NCBI RefSeq assembly: GCF_002723995.1
Contig: NZ_BEWP01000001.1
Span: forward strand, 474,065 to 538,064
DNA from: Gluconobacter kondonii
Lineage (GTDB): Bacteria > Pseudomonadota > Alphaproteobacteria > Acetobacterales > Acetobacteraceae
DNA: 64,000 nucleotides
Direction: 5' to 3'
Both the position numbers and the translations under genes were made by a program. A model generated the notes under the pieces. The model made no database searches. It had not been told where the DNA came from and was given only the letters and a program-made list of their open reading frames with translations. This document shows, in pieces, positions 1 through 9,467 of this stretch (position 1 is the stretch's first letter; each line of letters opens with the position of its first letter).

Positions 1-15
1 CGCCGGTGAACTTCT

Positions 16-1020
16 TCATTTCGCAGGCCCCCTGCCCTTGCTGCTGCCTCCACGAACGCGCTTGGGCGCAGGCGTCTCACCCGGCACGAAGCCCAGCGTG
101 CGGAACGTCTCGCGCATATGCGGCGGCAGAGGGGCCGTCACGATCAGGCGCCCACCAGCGGGGTGGGGAATATCAAGCTGACGCGCATGCAGATGCAGCC
201 GGTCGATGAAGCCTTCCGGATGCGCGGCCTTTCCGCCATAGCGCGGATCGCCGAGGATCGGCGTGCCGATGGATTCGGTGTGCACGCGAAGCTGATGCGT
301 CCGGCCCGTCAGCGGAGACAGCTTCAGCCAGCTCAGCTTCTTTCCGGCGGCATCGAGCGTCGCATAATCCGTCTTGGCCGAAGCCGCGTCTTCCTCATCA
401 CGTGAGGCAGCGATCACCAGCGCCGCCCCACCCGCACCGATCTTGGCCAGAGGCTGGTCGATGATGCCGGATTCCGGCGAAGGCCGCCCGACGACCACAG
501 CCCAGTATGTTTTCTCCACATCACGTCCACGGAACGCGGCCGCAAGCTTCGCCGCCACACCCGGCGTGCGGGCAATCAGCAGGATGCCGGACGTATCACG
601 ATCGATGCGGTGCACCAGACGCGGGCGATCCCCGCCCTCGGGCCGCAGGCCGTCAAGCATCATGTCCACATGCTTCGTAATCCCCGGACCGCCCTGCGTC
701 GCAAGGCCGGACGGCTTGTCGAGAACAAGCAGGTGCTCGTCCTCGTAAATCACCATCTTGCGGATCTCGCGCTCCAGCATCGGGTCCGGTGGTGGCAGCG
801 GAGCGGGCTTGTCCACATCCGGCAGCGGCGGGATGCGGACGATCTGCCCGGGAATCAGGCGCGTATTGGTCTGAACACGGCCTCCTTCCACGCGGATCTG
901 TCCCTTGCGGCACAGCTTCTGGAGCGCGCCCTGCGTCAGATTGGGGTAGTGACGTCTGAACCAGCGGTCGAGGCGAATATCGGCCTCATCCTCGGTCACG
1001 ATGCGGTTGGTAACTGTCAT
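16..1020 (-). CDS. rluC: RluA-family 23S rRNA pseudouridine synthase (RluC-like)
   Basis: Predicted to isomerise uridines to pseudouridine in 23S rRNA. The 334-residue protein has an N-terminal S4 RNA-binding domain (about residues 14-65), a proline-rich linker, and the RluA catalytic domain with the HRIDRDTSG motif around residues 138-145; Asp140 would be the catalytic aspartate. The C-terminus is a basic Lys/Arg/Gly tail. The start codon overlaps the stop of rarA by four bases, so the two are probably translationally coupled. RluC and RluD share this architecture, so the exact target uridines are inferred. In many alphaproteobacteria crcB sits between rarA and rluC; it is absent here. Confidence 0.9.
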   Translation of the reverse strand: MTVTNRIVTEDEADIRLDRWFRRHYPNLTQGALQKLCRKGQIRVEGGRVQTNTRLIPGQIVRIPPLPDVDKPAPLPPPDPMLEREIRKMVIYEDEHLLVLDKPSGLATQGGPGITKHVDMMLDGLRPEGGDRPRLVHRIDRDTSGILLIARTPGVAAKLAAAFRGRDVEKTYWAVVVGRPSPESGIIDQPLAKIGAGGAALVIAASRDEEDAASAKTDYATLDAAGKKLSWLKLSPLTGRTHQLRVHTESIGTPILGDPRYGGKAAHPEGFIDRLHLHARQLDIPHPAGGRLIVTAPLPPHMRETFRTLGFVPGETPAPKRVRGGSSKGRGPAK

Positions 1021-2411
1021 GGTTCGCGGGATGCCCTCTTGGCGGCCCGCATGTCCAGAAGTTTTCTGATCCGCCCCTCATGTCCGCGGTCCGTGGGATG
1101 GTAAAGAGACGCTCTGGGCATCCCTTCTGGGAAGTAGTTCTGGCCCGAAAATCCGCCCTCACTATCGTGGTCGTATTCATAGCCCTTGCCGTATCCGATG
1201 TCCTTCATCAGAGATGTCGGCGCATTCAGGATATGCGACGGCGGCATCAGGCTGCCGGTATCGCGCGCCAGAGCACGGGCTGCCTTATAGGCCGTATAAA
1301 CCGCATTGGATTTCGGGGCAGTCGCCAGATGCACTAAAACCTGAGCCAGCGCCAGCTCGCCTTCCGGCGAGCCCAGCCGCTCATAGGTCTGCCATCCGGC
1401 CACGGCCATCGGCAGCGCGGACGGATCAGCCTGCCCCACATCCTCCGCCGCAAACCGCGTCAGACGGCGGGCGATGTAACGCGGGTCTTCCCCGCCCTCC
1501 AGCATCCGCGCGAACCAGTACAGGGCCGCATCCGGATCGCTACCGCGCAGTGATTTGTGCAACGCGGAAATGAGATTGTAGTGCTCTTCGCGGTCGCGGT
1601 CATAGAGGATCGCCCGGCGGGACAGGATCGCCGCCAGATCGCGCGGCGTCAGAACCTGCGACGGATCAAGCGCCACAAGTTGCTCGACCATATTTAGCAG
1701 GTAGCGCCCGTCCCCGTCCGCCATGGCGCGCAGACTGGCCCTCGCTTCCTGATCAAGCGGCAGTGGACGACCGACTTCCTCCTCCGCATGTTCCAACAGG
1801 CTCTCAAGGCTTGCATCATCCAGCCGGTTCAGCACCAGAACCTGACACCGCGAGAGCAGTGCCGCATTCAGCGCAAAGGACGGGTTCTCCGTGGTTGCCC
1901 CCACCAGAACCACCGTCCCACGCTCCACATACGGCAGAAATCCGTCCTGCTGCGCGCGATTAAAGCGATGGATTTCGTCCACGAACAGCAACGTGCCCTT
2001 GCCCGTCGCAGCCTGTTTCTGATCCGCTTCCTCGAACGCCCGGCGCAGATCCGCCACGCCAGAAAAGACTGCCGAAATCTGGGCGTAAAACAACCCGGCC
2101 CGTCCGGCCAGAAGCCGCGCGATCGTCGTCTTGCCACATCCCGGACCGCCCCACAGGATCAGGCTGGACAGCGTGCCGCGCGCCAGCATCCGGGTCAGCG
2201 TCCCCTCAGGCCCGAGCAGATGGTCCTGCCCCCGCACATCTTCCAGCCGCTTCGGGCGCAGACGGTCTGCCAAAGGCTGGGTGCGCGAGGGCGGCCGACG
2301 TTGCACCTGCGGCGCTTCGACCGAACGCTCCTGCCGTGCAGAGTGCGGCGCATGTCCGGACGGACGCTTCGCCCCGGGAGCGGCGCCGAAAAGATCTGTC
2401 ATGTCCGTCAC
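1017..2411 (-). CDS. rarA: Replication-associated recombination protein A (AAA+ ATPase)
   Basis: RarA/MgsA is a clamp-loader-like AAA+ ATPase acting at stalled replication forks. The 464-residue protein has a Walker A motif GGPGCGKT (about residues 88-95), Walker B LLFVDEIH (141-148) and the sensor-1 stretch GATTENPSF. The C-terminal half matches the tetramerisation domain of the family, and overall length fits the usual 430-450 plus a short N-terminal extension rich in Arg and Gln. It heads a two-gene operon with the pseudouridine synthase, with overlapping stop and start codons. Confidence 0.94.
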   Translation of the reverse strand: MTDMTDLFGAAPGAKRPSGHAPHSARQERSVEAPQVQRRPPSRTQPLADRLRPKRLEDVRGQDHLLGPEGTLTRMLARGTLSSLILWGGPGCGKTTIARLLAGRAGLFYAQISAVFSGVADLRRAFEEADQKQAATGKGTLLFVDEIHRFNRAQQDGFLPYVERGTVVLVGATTENPSFALNAALLSRCQVLVLNRLDDASLESLLEHAEEEVGRPLPLDQEARASLRAMADGDGRYLLNMVEQLVALDPSQVLTPRDLAAILSRRAILYDRDREEHYNLISALHKSLRGSDPDAALYWFARMLEGGEDPRYIARRLTRFAAEDVGQADPSALPMAVAGWQTYERLGSPEGELALAQVLVHLATAPKSNAVYTAYKAARALARDTGSLMPPSHILNAPTSLMKDIGYGKGYEYDHDSEGGFSGQNYFPEGMPRASLYHPTDRGHEGRIRKLLDMRAAKRASREP

Positions 2412-2498
2412 TGGCGTCCCACGCTCCCCGAAATGTTCTTCGACTTCCCGATCAGAGATGGGACTTCCGACCCGTCAGGATAATCCCCAAGCCCAATC

Positions 2499-5400
2499 TT
2501 AATGCAGAATACGCCGAAGAACGCCCGGCAACAGCATCGACAGCGGATTGACTGACAGATCGGGTTTTTCAACCGTTCCGTGCAATTCAAACGTCGCCGC
2601 CAACAGTCCGCCACCCTTCTCGGGGGACATTAGATGCCCCAGAACCGGCAACTTCCCCGGAAGCGCATTCAGCCCGAAAACCGGCACGATCGTCCCGTTG
2701 AGGTTCAGCTCGGACGTTTTCAGATCAATCGGCCCTTCCATCGTGGCCCCAAGCGCCTGATTGCCGATTACCCCGTCACGCAGCACCAGCATGTTCCCCG
2801 CCAGACTGAGCCGCGTGGACAGATGGGTGATTTCAAACCGGTCCAGATGATTGGTCAGCCAGTGCAACGGCGAGAGGTCGGAGACTGCCGTCAGCGTCAG
2901 CGGCGGCCGCAAGAATTCGGACGGTCCCATGTCCACATGCCCCCGGAACGGCGGCAAACCGCCCCACAGCCCCGCCGATTTCGCACTCCGCCCTTCCGGC
3001 ACCTTCCGTACGCTGGTTTCGTCCGGCCTAAAAGCCCCTTCCAGATGCGTCTTCCCGCCCTGGATACGATCATACAGCCCCAGATTTTTCAGCAGCAGGC
3101 CCAGATTGTCGATATCCAGCACGAACGGATGCCCACGCCCCGTATCGTCCAGAACCGCCCGCACCCGGGTCGGCGCATCCAGCGCAAACCGCCCCGATGT
3201 CAGATGTCCGTTTCGCAGTTCGATCTGCGAGACGACACCGCCAACCTGCGCTTTAGGGCCATAATAGACATGTGGCGCGTTCAGGGAGATAGACCAGCTA
3301 TCTCCCATGGACGCGCTTTTCCCGCCCGATCCGCTCTGCGTTCCCGTATCCGCCACTGAGGGATGCGGCGCGAACATCGGCGCCAGATCAAGCGGGTCCG
3401 CATCGACCGTCACACCAACAGGCTGTTCCGCACTCTGCGGCAGGGCAATTCGCGCATCTCCCTGAGTCCGACCGATACGAAAGCCTTCCAGCACAATCCC
3501 GGTCAGCTTGCCTGCACGCGTGACGCCCCTGCCCGCTACGGAGAGATCGGTCCCATGCGCCTGCAATCCGTCCAGAACAGACATTTTCCCGTCCTGAAAC
3601 CCGATATGCACCATGGCCGTCGCAGGCTCACCCAGCGGCTTGGCCCAGATCGGCACGCTCAGAGCGGCCTGCGCCATGTCCAGCGACAGTTTCAGATCGG
3701 ACGTTTCGTTCGCCTGCTGCACAAAATGCGCATTCAGAACCGCATGGCCGTCAAACAGCCCCACCGGCGCGATCCGGGCCTTTGCCGCAGACTGCGGGTC
3801 CAGAACCGAGCGCGCGTCAATCGTCTGCAACACGCGCGACGGCGCACCCCCTCGAAAATTCTCATGCAACACGACATGCGTGGGAATGCCCGCAAGCTGG
3901 CCGTCTCCCGTCAGGTCAAGCGCATCCTCGGTGGCGGACATCTTGCCCGAAGCCCCGTCCACCGCATGCCCCATCAGGACATTTCCCAGATGCACGCCCG
4001 AAAACGCCGCCTGCGTCCAGACATGCAGTGCCCCGTCCGGGATATGCGCCACCAGCGGCAGCGTCATGCGGACATGCGCGTCCACCGTGCCTGCTGGCTG
4101 CGTGAACGGCAGTGGATGTCGTGACAGCAGATGCAGCCGCGGATGCGCCAGAGCGGACATGAACCCCGCCAGAGGTCCCGTCAGATGCGCGGAAATATCG
4201 CCCGTCTGGTCTTTGTCATAGAGCTTGCCGATCCGGATTTCGCCATCTGGAAGCAGCACGTTCTGCTTCACATCCGTGGGCTGAACGCCCCGGCTCAGAT
4301 CAATGACAAGCGTTTCGGGGCCATCGAAATGCAGGGACGCATCAAGCCCCGTGGCCGGAGGAACAGGGCGCAGCCAATGGACCGTCAGGCCATGGCCTGT
4401 CAGTTTTCCTTCGATCGCGGTCGGCAGGATTTTATCTGGGCCATGATCGCTGTGCAGATGGGCTTTGACGTACAGATCCCGCCCGGTCCCGTCCGTAATG
4501 TTCTTCGAAACCCAGCGTCGCCCGCCCTTGACGATCGTTGCAGGCCAGATGGATCCCACCGTTGCAAAGCGGATCGCATCCAGCCCGGCCTCCGCGTCTG
4601 CGTCCAGCACCGTCGGTTTGAGCAGATTGTCCAAGCTGGCACTGGCCGAAGCCTTCAGATGGGTCAGCGTACCGTCGGTATCCGCCACATCCAGCGCTGC
4701 TGAAGGCACGTCGAGCCGTGCACCACCCTTCAGACCCGGACGGTCCATCCGCAGATGCACGCTCGCCTGCCCTGCATGAAGATGGATCGGATCAGCAGTT
4801 TTCTGAAAAACCTTCCCATCCCTGAGAGACAGGTTCAGCGTCAGTTCCGACGGCAGCGCATCCATCCCCTGCGACACAAAAACCGCATCTGCCCCGATGG
4901 ACACGGGAACATGCCAGTTCGCAGCTTGTGGATTGAAAACCCCAAGCTGGGCCGGCTCAAATGGCGTCGCCTCCAGATGCAACAATCCATTATGCCCGAC
5001 CTGACGGGCCTGTGCCGTCAGGATGGTATGAAATCCATCGAGCGCAACCGCGGCCCGACCGGACCCGACCCACACGAAATCCCGTGAATGTGGCGCCACC
5101 CGGATCCGGCGCGCCTTCATGTCCACGTCACCGATCACGGCGGTCCGATCCTGTGGCAGCCCGGCGAATGTGATGGAGACATTATGGACATCCACGGCCC
5201 GTAGACGGTCGAGCCGCGTCGGCACGCCACGGCCACCCCGTTTCTGCTCCGGCAGATCCATGTCCACATCGCCGTCAGGCAAACGGCGCAGGGCCAGAGT
5301 TGCGCCTTCGAGACGCAGGGTGCGCGGCGCAATCACCCCTTCAAACAGCGCACTCAGGGAAAGAACAGCATCCGCCTCAGTCGCGCGTTCCGCCACCAGA

Positions 5401-5765
5401 TTGTCAAAGCGGGTCACTTTCAGCCCGCGCGCCATCAGCACCAGACCGGCCGGAACGCCGCCCGCACTCGGCTGCCACTGGATCCAGAGCCTGTCCCAGC
5501 TTAGCCGACCAGCCGGATGTCCGGGGCGTTTGCCCGCCGCAATCGAGACCGGCTCCACGAGGTGGGAGACGCGCGTGATCTCCACGGGGCCGTGGGCCAA
5601 TTTCCACAGGAAAACACTGCCCGCAGCCGCCAAGAGCGCAACCGGCGCAACACAGATCAGGGCAACCCAGCGCGCCACATGCCAGTGTCGCGGCATGTGT
5701 GGGCCTGGACAAAAAGAAGGATGCAAACGCCTGCGGGGAGGACGCGGGAAGTCGTGGACGGCCAT
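2499..5765 (-). CDS. AsmA/YhdP-like inner-membrane-anchored envelope protein
   Basis: A very large protein (1088 residues) with one N-terminal transmembrane segment (about residues 33-54) followed by a long beta-rich periplasmic region with many repeated short strands, typical of AsmA/YhdP/TamB-like proteins (DUF3971 type). Family members are thought to bridge inner and outer membranes and move phospholipids. The last 150 residues (GNMLVLRDGVIGNQALGATM and the NGTIVPVFGLNALPGKLP region) match the conserved C-terminal end of the YhdP/AsmA_2 family. An alternative start lies 23 codons downstream (5696). Function in this organism is inferred from fold class only. Confidence 0.8.
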   Translation of the reverse strand: MAVHDFPRPPRRRLHPSFCPGPHMPRHWHVARWVALICVAPVALLAAAGSVFLWKLAHGPVEITRVSHLVEPVSIAAGKRPGHPAGRLSWDRLWIQWQPSAGGVPAGLVLMARGLKVTRFDNLVAERATEADAVLSLSALFEGVIAPRTLRLEGATLALRRLPDGDVDMDLPEQKRGGRGVPTRLDRLRAVDVHNVSITFAGLPQDRTAVIGDVDMKARRIRVAPHSRDFVWVGSGRAAVALDGFHTILTAQARQVGHNGLLHLEATPFEPAQLGVFNPQAANWHVPVSIGADAVFVSQGMDALPSELTLNLSLRDGKVFQKTADPIHLHAGQASVHLRMDRPGLKGGARLDVPSAALDVADTDGTLTHLKASASASLDNLLKPTVLDADAEAGLDAIRFATVGSIWPATIVKGGRRWVSKNITDGTGRDLYVKAHLHSDHGPDKILPTAIEGKLTGHGLTVHWLRPVPPATGLDASLHFDGPETLVIDLSRGVQPTDVKQNVLLPDGEIRIGKLYDKDQTGDISAHLTGPLAGFMSALAHPRLHLLSRHPLPFTQPAGTVDAHVRMTLPLVAHIPDGALHVWTQAAFSGVHLGNVLMGHAVDGASGKMSATEDALDLTGDGQLAGIPTHVVLHENFRGGAPSRVLQTIDARSVLDPQSAAKARIAPVGLFDGHAVLNAHFVQQANETSDLKLSLDMAQAALSVPIWAKPLGEPATAMVHIGFQDGKMSVLDGLQAHGTDLSVAGRGVTRAGKLTGIVLEGFRIGRTQGDARIALPQSAEQPVGVTVDADPLDLAPMFAPHPSVADTGTQSGSGGKSASMGDSWSISLNAPHVYYGPKAQVGGVVSQIELRNGHLTSGRFALDAPTRVRAVLDDTGRGHPFVLDIDNLGLLLKNLGLYDRIQGGKTHLEGAFRPDETSVRKVPEGRSAKSAGLWGGLPPFRGHVDMGPSEFLRPPLTLTAVSDLSPLHWLTNHLDRFEITHLSTRLSLAGNMLVLRDGVIGNQALGATMEGPIDLKTSELNLNGTIVPVFGLNALPGKLPVLGHLMSPEKGGGLLAATFELHGTVEKPDLSVNPLSMLLPGVLRRILH

Positions 5766-5824
5766 AGACGGTCATCGGCGCGTTTCCGGCCTGTCTCCCT
5801 CGTGAGAGTTGGAGGTATAAGCCC

Positions 5825-6328
5825 TCAGGCTTTCGGAAGGTTCCGGAAAGCCTCCGCCACCAGAGCGGCATGTACGGCAGGTTTCACCTTACGCCACACG
5901 TTCCGGATGACGCCCTGTCCATCCACCAGAAAGGAACTGCGCTCCATCCCCATATAGGTCCGGCCATACATGGATTTCTCGACCCATGTTCCGTAAGCCT
6001 CGGCGACAGCATGGTCCTCATCCGAGGCCAGCGGGAACTTCAGGCCATATTTCGTGGCGAATTTTTCAATTTTCGCCACCGGATCGGGGCTGACGCCAAT
6101 GATCGTCAAACCCTCGGCATCGAATTCGGGCAGAACCTCCTGCAGATCACAGGCCTGCGTTGTACAGCCGGGGGTGTCGGCTTTCGGATAGAAATACAGC
6201 AGATAAGGCTTCCCGCTCAGCGCGGCACTGCTCACAGTGCGCCCGGCAGAGGCGGGAAGCGTAAAATCTGGCGCCCGGTCGCCCGGTTGCAGGTCTGTAT
6301 TCTGTGCAGAAACGGTCATAAGCCACAT
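5825..6328 (-). CDS. bcp: Thioredoxin-dependent thiol peroxidase Bcp/PrxQ
   Basis: Reduces hydrogen and organic peroxides using thioredoxin. The 167-residue protein carries the peroxidatic motif DTPGCTTQACDLQE, with the peroxidatic Cys in PGCT and the resolving Cys five residues later, as in PrxQ/Bcp enzymes. A conserved FYPKADTPGC run and the downstream GVSPD motif agree. The start could be the internal ATG at 6319, three codons in. Stands alone between the AsmA-like protein and a glycine-rich exported protein; cytoplasmic since no signal peptide is present. Confidence 0.93.
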   Translation of the reverse strand: MWLMTVSAQNTDLQPGDRAPDFTLPASAGRTVSSAALSGKPYLLYFYPKADTPGCTTQACDLQEVLPEFDAEGLTIIGVSPDPVAKIEKFATKYGLKFPLASDEDHAVAEAYGTWVEKSMYGRTYMGMERSSFLVDGQGVIRNVWRKVKPAVHAALVAEAFRNLPKA

Positions 6329-6391
6329 GATTGCCCGACCCGTCCGATCCGATCAAGGTAAACCGGACGAAAACCGTTCAGTATTCCGGGA

Positions 6392-6781
6392 TCAGTATCC
6401 CGGATACATCACAACGGGCGGCGGTCCGTAAACAACCCGTGGCGGCGGCGCATAGACGACCGGCGGTGGAGCATACACGACCTGCGGCGGCGGAGGGGGC
6501 GGCGGACCATAGGGCTGGGCCAGCAGCGCGCCGCCGACGGCACCGAGAGCCAGACCACCCAGAATGCCCCCAACAATCGCGCCGGAATGGTCATGATGCC
6601 AGCCACCGCGCCCACCGCCCGGAGGCCCGCCATATCCATACCCGCGACCGTAACCCGGACCATATCCCGGCCCGCCCCCATGCCAGTGAGCCTGTGCCTG
6701 CGGCACGATGGCATTCGGGACGATTGCGGAACCGATCAGCAGCGGAGCGGCCATAAGAACTGCACGTGTGATGCGACGCAT
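6392..6781 (-). CDS. Exported Gly/Pro-rich protein with VVYAPPP repeats
   Basis: Unknown function. The 129-residue start chosen here has a GAGGAG ribosome site nine bases upstream and begins a clear signal peptide ending near AQAHW. The mature part has a Gly/Tyr/Pro-rich segment with GYG repeats, a short WHHDHSG histidine cluster, a glycine-zipper-like hydrophobic stretch (AIVGGILGGLALGAVGGALL), then near-identical repeats QVVYAPPP, VVYAPPP, RVVYGPPP and a VVMYPGY end. The glycine zipper suggests membrane association and the repeats a wall- or membrane-contacting role; both are inferences. Similar low-complexity proteins are common in Acetobacteraceae and Rhizobiales. Confidence 0.72.
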   Translation of the reverse strand: MRRITRAVLMAAPLLIGSAIVPNAIVPQAQAHWHGGGPGYGPGYGRGYGYGGPPGGGRGGWHHDHSGAIVGGILGGLALGAVGGALLAQPYGPPPPPPPQVVYAPPPVVYAPPPRVVYGPPPVVMYPGY

Positions 6782-6945
6782 GGCATCTTTCTCCTCGAAA
6801 CACGTGGAGCAGAAAAGCCGATTAAAACAGGCTCTTCCGTCCATGAGAAAGATCATGCCCGCTGAAAATGGCAGCAAGAGGCGCCAATCATGGCAGGAGC
6901 CGGACAAATTGTAACAGACACCCATCCAGCCTTAGAAAGTGCTCC

Positions 6946-7554
6946 TCAACGCGGCGACTCGACCCGGTGATAACCCGGAGGCGGGTCAAAAACGTCGAGC
7001 GGCTGCGGAGAACGACTGACCGAGACCGCTTCCACGACCGGCTTTCCGTCATGCACCGCCCCCAGCATCAACCCGTCCTCCGTGTAACAGAACGTGGTCG
7101 GATGACGGTCGGTGTCGGCACTTTCCCAGATCGTACAGGCTTCTCCGGCAATCCGGCCCTGCCCCATTCGGCGCCATGATCCGGCTGCGGGGGTTCCGGG
7201 GGCCGCGAAACTGCCGCCCGGCGCAGGCATGACCGTGGCCGTACGCTTGGTCCCATCCAGCACCATCAGGATATGGGTGCGGTAATCCGTCAGCATGACC
7301 GTCGCGGACCCTTCGGGCTCGATCCGCTGCCGCCACGACGTGGACGTCCAGCGCATCCGCTGATGCAGATGCTGCCCAGCCGGACCCGTCAGAACATAAT
7401 CGATATCGGCATCATGCAGCGGCGTCACGAACGGAGCCTGTGCCTGAAGAGGCGCGGGAGTTGCAGGAACATCCGCCTTTGCGGAAAATCCGACCACAGC
7501 TCCCATCAACAGACAGACCGCCATTCCGGCTGTACGCAGTCCCGTCAGGCTCAT
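6946..7554 (-). CDS. Exported DUF4412-like protein (paralogue of next gene)
   Basis: Not recognised by function. The 202-residue protein has an N-terminal signal peptide (cleavage after about residue 27, FSAKAD). The rest resembles the DUF4412 fold: an MLTDYRTHILMVLDGTKRTATVM stretch, a conserved GEACTIWE block with a Cys, a later FCYTEDG Cys, and a DPPPGYHRVE end. The same order of blocks (CDRWTI, ACVTPDG, EPPAGFHMLEP) occurs in the upstream neighbour, so the two are diverged duplicates. Its ATG overlaps the neighbour's stop by four bases. Probably periplasmic or outer-membrane lipid-associated, by inference. Confidence 0.72.
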   Translation of the reverse strand: MSLTGLRTAGMAVCLLMGAVVGFSAKADVPATPAPLQAQAPFVTPLHDADIDYVLTGPAGQHLHQRMRWTSTSWRQRIEPEGSATVMLTDYRTHILMVLDGTKRTATVMPAPGGSFAAPGTPAAGSWRRMGQGRIAGEACTIWESADTDRHPTTFCYTEDGLMLGAVHDGKPVVEAVSVSRSPQPLDVFDPPPGYHRVESPR

Positions 7555-8471
7555 TTGTGATTTCCATTAGCGGGGCCGCTCGGCGGCTGATCCGGCATAG
7601 ACACGGAACCATCTCCTGAAGAATCATTGGAAACGGAGGGCTGTGTCGTATCGGGCTGAGCGCTCTGGCCCGGCAGCAGTGCCGTATGCCCACCCGGCGT
7701 TGTCGTGGCTGGCGCAGGCGCGTCCCTGTCCCCGATCACGGGCGTATCGGAATCTGACACGTCAGGCGTCGCGGCCTCATGCGTCGTCGTCTTCATATCT
7801 GTGCCCGAGGCTTCCGGCACCGGAGGAGGCGTCGCACTGCCTGCCTGACTTTGATGCGCGGGACGCATTTTCGGCTCGAGCATATGAAATCCTGCCGGAG
7901 GCTCGAACGTAGAGGATGGGATGTCCTGATAAGACACCGAAAGCGCCTTGATGGAGCCTTCCACACCGTCCGCATCGACGCCGTTTTCAGCCAGAATGAC
8001 TCCATCCGGCGTCACGCAGGCGCTGGCCTTGCCGTGACTGCTCTGAATAGTCCAGCGGTCACACGCTACTCCCGCCACGGTATCATGACCGGCGGGCGTA
8101 TACTGCATGTCCAGATCGAGCATGAACGGATTGTGCAGACCGTGGCTTGGATGAAGGCGCGTATAAAGCTGCTGCTTCATCATCACAAGCGTGACCTGCT
8201 GCGCCGGACGATCAAGAATCGTCACCCCGTTGCCGTCCTGCGAATCGATCCGCAGCAGGTCGCCCGCACCCGAGAACGCGACTTTGACACTCTCGGGATG
8301 TCCTTTCGTCGCACTCGACAGCGTGGAAAGCTCATATACGACCGTCACATCCCGCGTCGGCGTCAGGCGGGGATGATCGTCCGCATGAGCCGGTGTCATC
8401 ACAGACAAACCGGCCACCAGCAGTCCAATCGGCGCGGCGCTCAGAAAAACAGGGCGCGTAAAAACAGTCAT
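7551..8471 (-). CDS. Exported DUF4412-like protein with Pro/Thr/Asp-rich tail
   Basis: Unknown function. 306 residues with a signal peptide (cleavage near TPAHAD, about residue 30) and a DUF4412-like domain (about 35-205) containing the LDRPAQQVTLVMM strand, GVACDRWTI and ACVTPDGVILAENG blocks. From about residue 205 the protein becomes a low-complexity, Pro/Thr/Ser/Asp-rich tail that is probably disordered. It overlaps aat upstream and its own paralogue downstream by four bases each, giving an aat-DUF4412-DUF4412 operon. Confidence 0.72.
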   Translation of the reverse strand: MTVFTRPVFLSAAPIGLLVAGLSVMTPAHADDHPRLTPTRDVTVVYELSTLSSATKGHPESVKVAFSGAGDLLRIDSQDGNGVTILDRPAQQVTLVMMKQQLYTRLHPSHGLHNPFMLDLDMQYTPAGHDTVAGVACDRWTIQSSHGKASACVTPDGVILAENGVDADGVEGSIKALSVSYQDIPSSTFEPPAGFHMLEPKMRPAHQSQAGSATPPPVPEASGTDMKTTTHEAATPDVSDSDTPVIGDRDAPAPATTTPGGHTALLPGQSAQPDTTQPSVSNDSSGDGSVSMPDQPPSGPANGNHK

Positions 8472-9145
8472 GGCGGATCTCCGACAGGCGCGCGCCCGGG
8501 AAGCGCGCGCAGGGACGCAATGGATTCACGCAGGGCCTGAAGGCTGAAATCGTCAGGCCAGACCGCACGCACGGTCAGCGCCTGATGAAGCAGGGACTGA
8601 TAATCCTCCGCCGGAATCCCGATCCCACCCAGCCCCGTCAGATGGGGCGTGGTGTATTGCGTATCCAGCAGCGTGTATCGCCCCTGTCGCAGCCCTGCGA
8701 CAAGATGGACCAGCGCCACCTTAGAAGCATCACGTTCCCGCGAAAACATGCTCTCGCCGAAAAAAGCCCCCCGCAACGACACGCCATACAGACCACCCAC
8801 CAGAGCCTCGCCGTCCCAGACTTCAATGGAATGGGCGTTTCCCTGACGGTGCAGGTCACCATAAAGACTGCGGATGCGCCCGCTGATCCATGTCGTCTCC
8901 CGCCCCGGAGCCGCTTCGGCACAGGCCAGCATAACGTCATCGAACGCCCGGTCCGCCGTCACCGCCATCCTGCCCGACATCACGAGACGCATGAGCTTTT
9001 TGGGAACATGCATCCCGTCCAGCGGCATGATCCCGCGCTCTTCCGGCAGATACCATGTCAGTTCCGCACTTTCCGCATCCGGAGCCATGGGAAAAATCCC
9101 CGAGGCATAGGCCTGAAGCAGCAGGTCCGGCGTTATTTCGTCCAT
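8468..9145 (-). CDS. aat: Leucyl/phenylalanyl-tRNA--protein transferase
   Basis: Transfers Leu or Phe from aminoacyl-tRNA to the N-termini of proteins beginning with Arg or Lys, feeding the ClpS/ClpAP N-degron pathway. The start at ATG 9145 gives 225 residues and begins MDEITPDLLLQAYASGIFPM, the usual alphaproteobacterial N-terminus; a longer GTG-initiated form from 9199 is possible. Family signatures visible are YASGIFPMA, NAHSIEVWD, GGLYGVSLRGAFFGESMFS and LLDTQYTTPHLTGLG. Neither candidate start has a strong ribosome site. Co-transcribed with two exported DUF4412-like proteins with no obvious link to protein turnover. Confidence 0.93.
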   Translation of the reverse strand: MDEITPDLLLQAYASGIFPMAPDAESAELTWYLPEERGIMPLDGMHVPKKLMRLVMSGRMAVTADRAFDDVMLACAEAAPGRETTWISGRIRSLYGDLHRQGNAHSIEVWDGEALVGGLYGVSLRGAFFGESMFSRERDASKVALVHLVAGLRQGRYTLLDTQYTTPHLTGLGGIGIPAEDYQSLLHQALTVRAVWPDDFSLQALRESIASLRALPGRAPVGDPP

Positions 9146-9263
9146 GACGACACAGTCTTTATCCGTTTCCTGAATTGTAACATCCCCCGGCCCTGTCACG
9201 CGAATTCATGGTCGTGAAGACAACGATCATGATAAAGGGGATCCATCTTCAGGGAGACCACCC

Positions 9264-9467
9264 GTGCCGCTTGCCTTTATTTACGCCGTCATTCTCGTCA
9301 TTCTCGGCGTTCTGCGACTGCTGATGCCCGAAATACATGGCCTGTTGATGGTTCTGGCCAGAATCAGTGCGGCCTGTCTGGTCATTTCAGCGCTCGTTGA
9401 TCTGTGGGGGATGCGTAAAGGCACCGAACCCCCGTCCATGACCGAGGCGTCCCTCACAGCAGACTGA
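9264..9467 (+). CDS. Small two-helix membrane protein, unknown
   Basis: A 67-residue protein with GTG start and an AGGGAG ribosome site seven bases upstream. It consists of two hydrophobic helices (about residues 4-20 and 27-46) and a polar tail. Its 3' end overlaps the convergent MAPEG gene by 14 bases. No family recognised; the good ribosome site and membrane-protein composition argue that it is real, but this is not certain. Confidence 0.5.
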   Translation: MPLAFIYAVILVILGVLRLLMPEIHGLLMVLARISAACLVISALVDLWGMRKGTEPPSMTEASLTAD

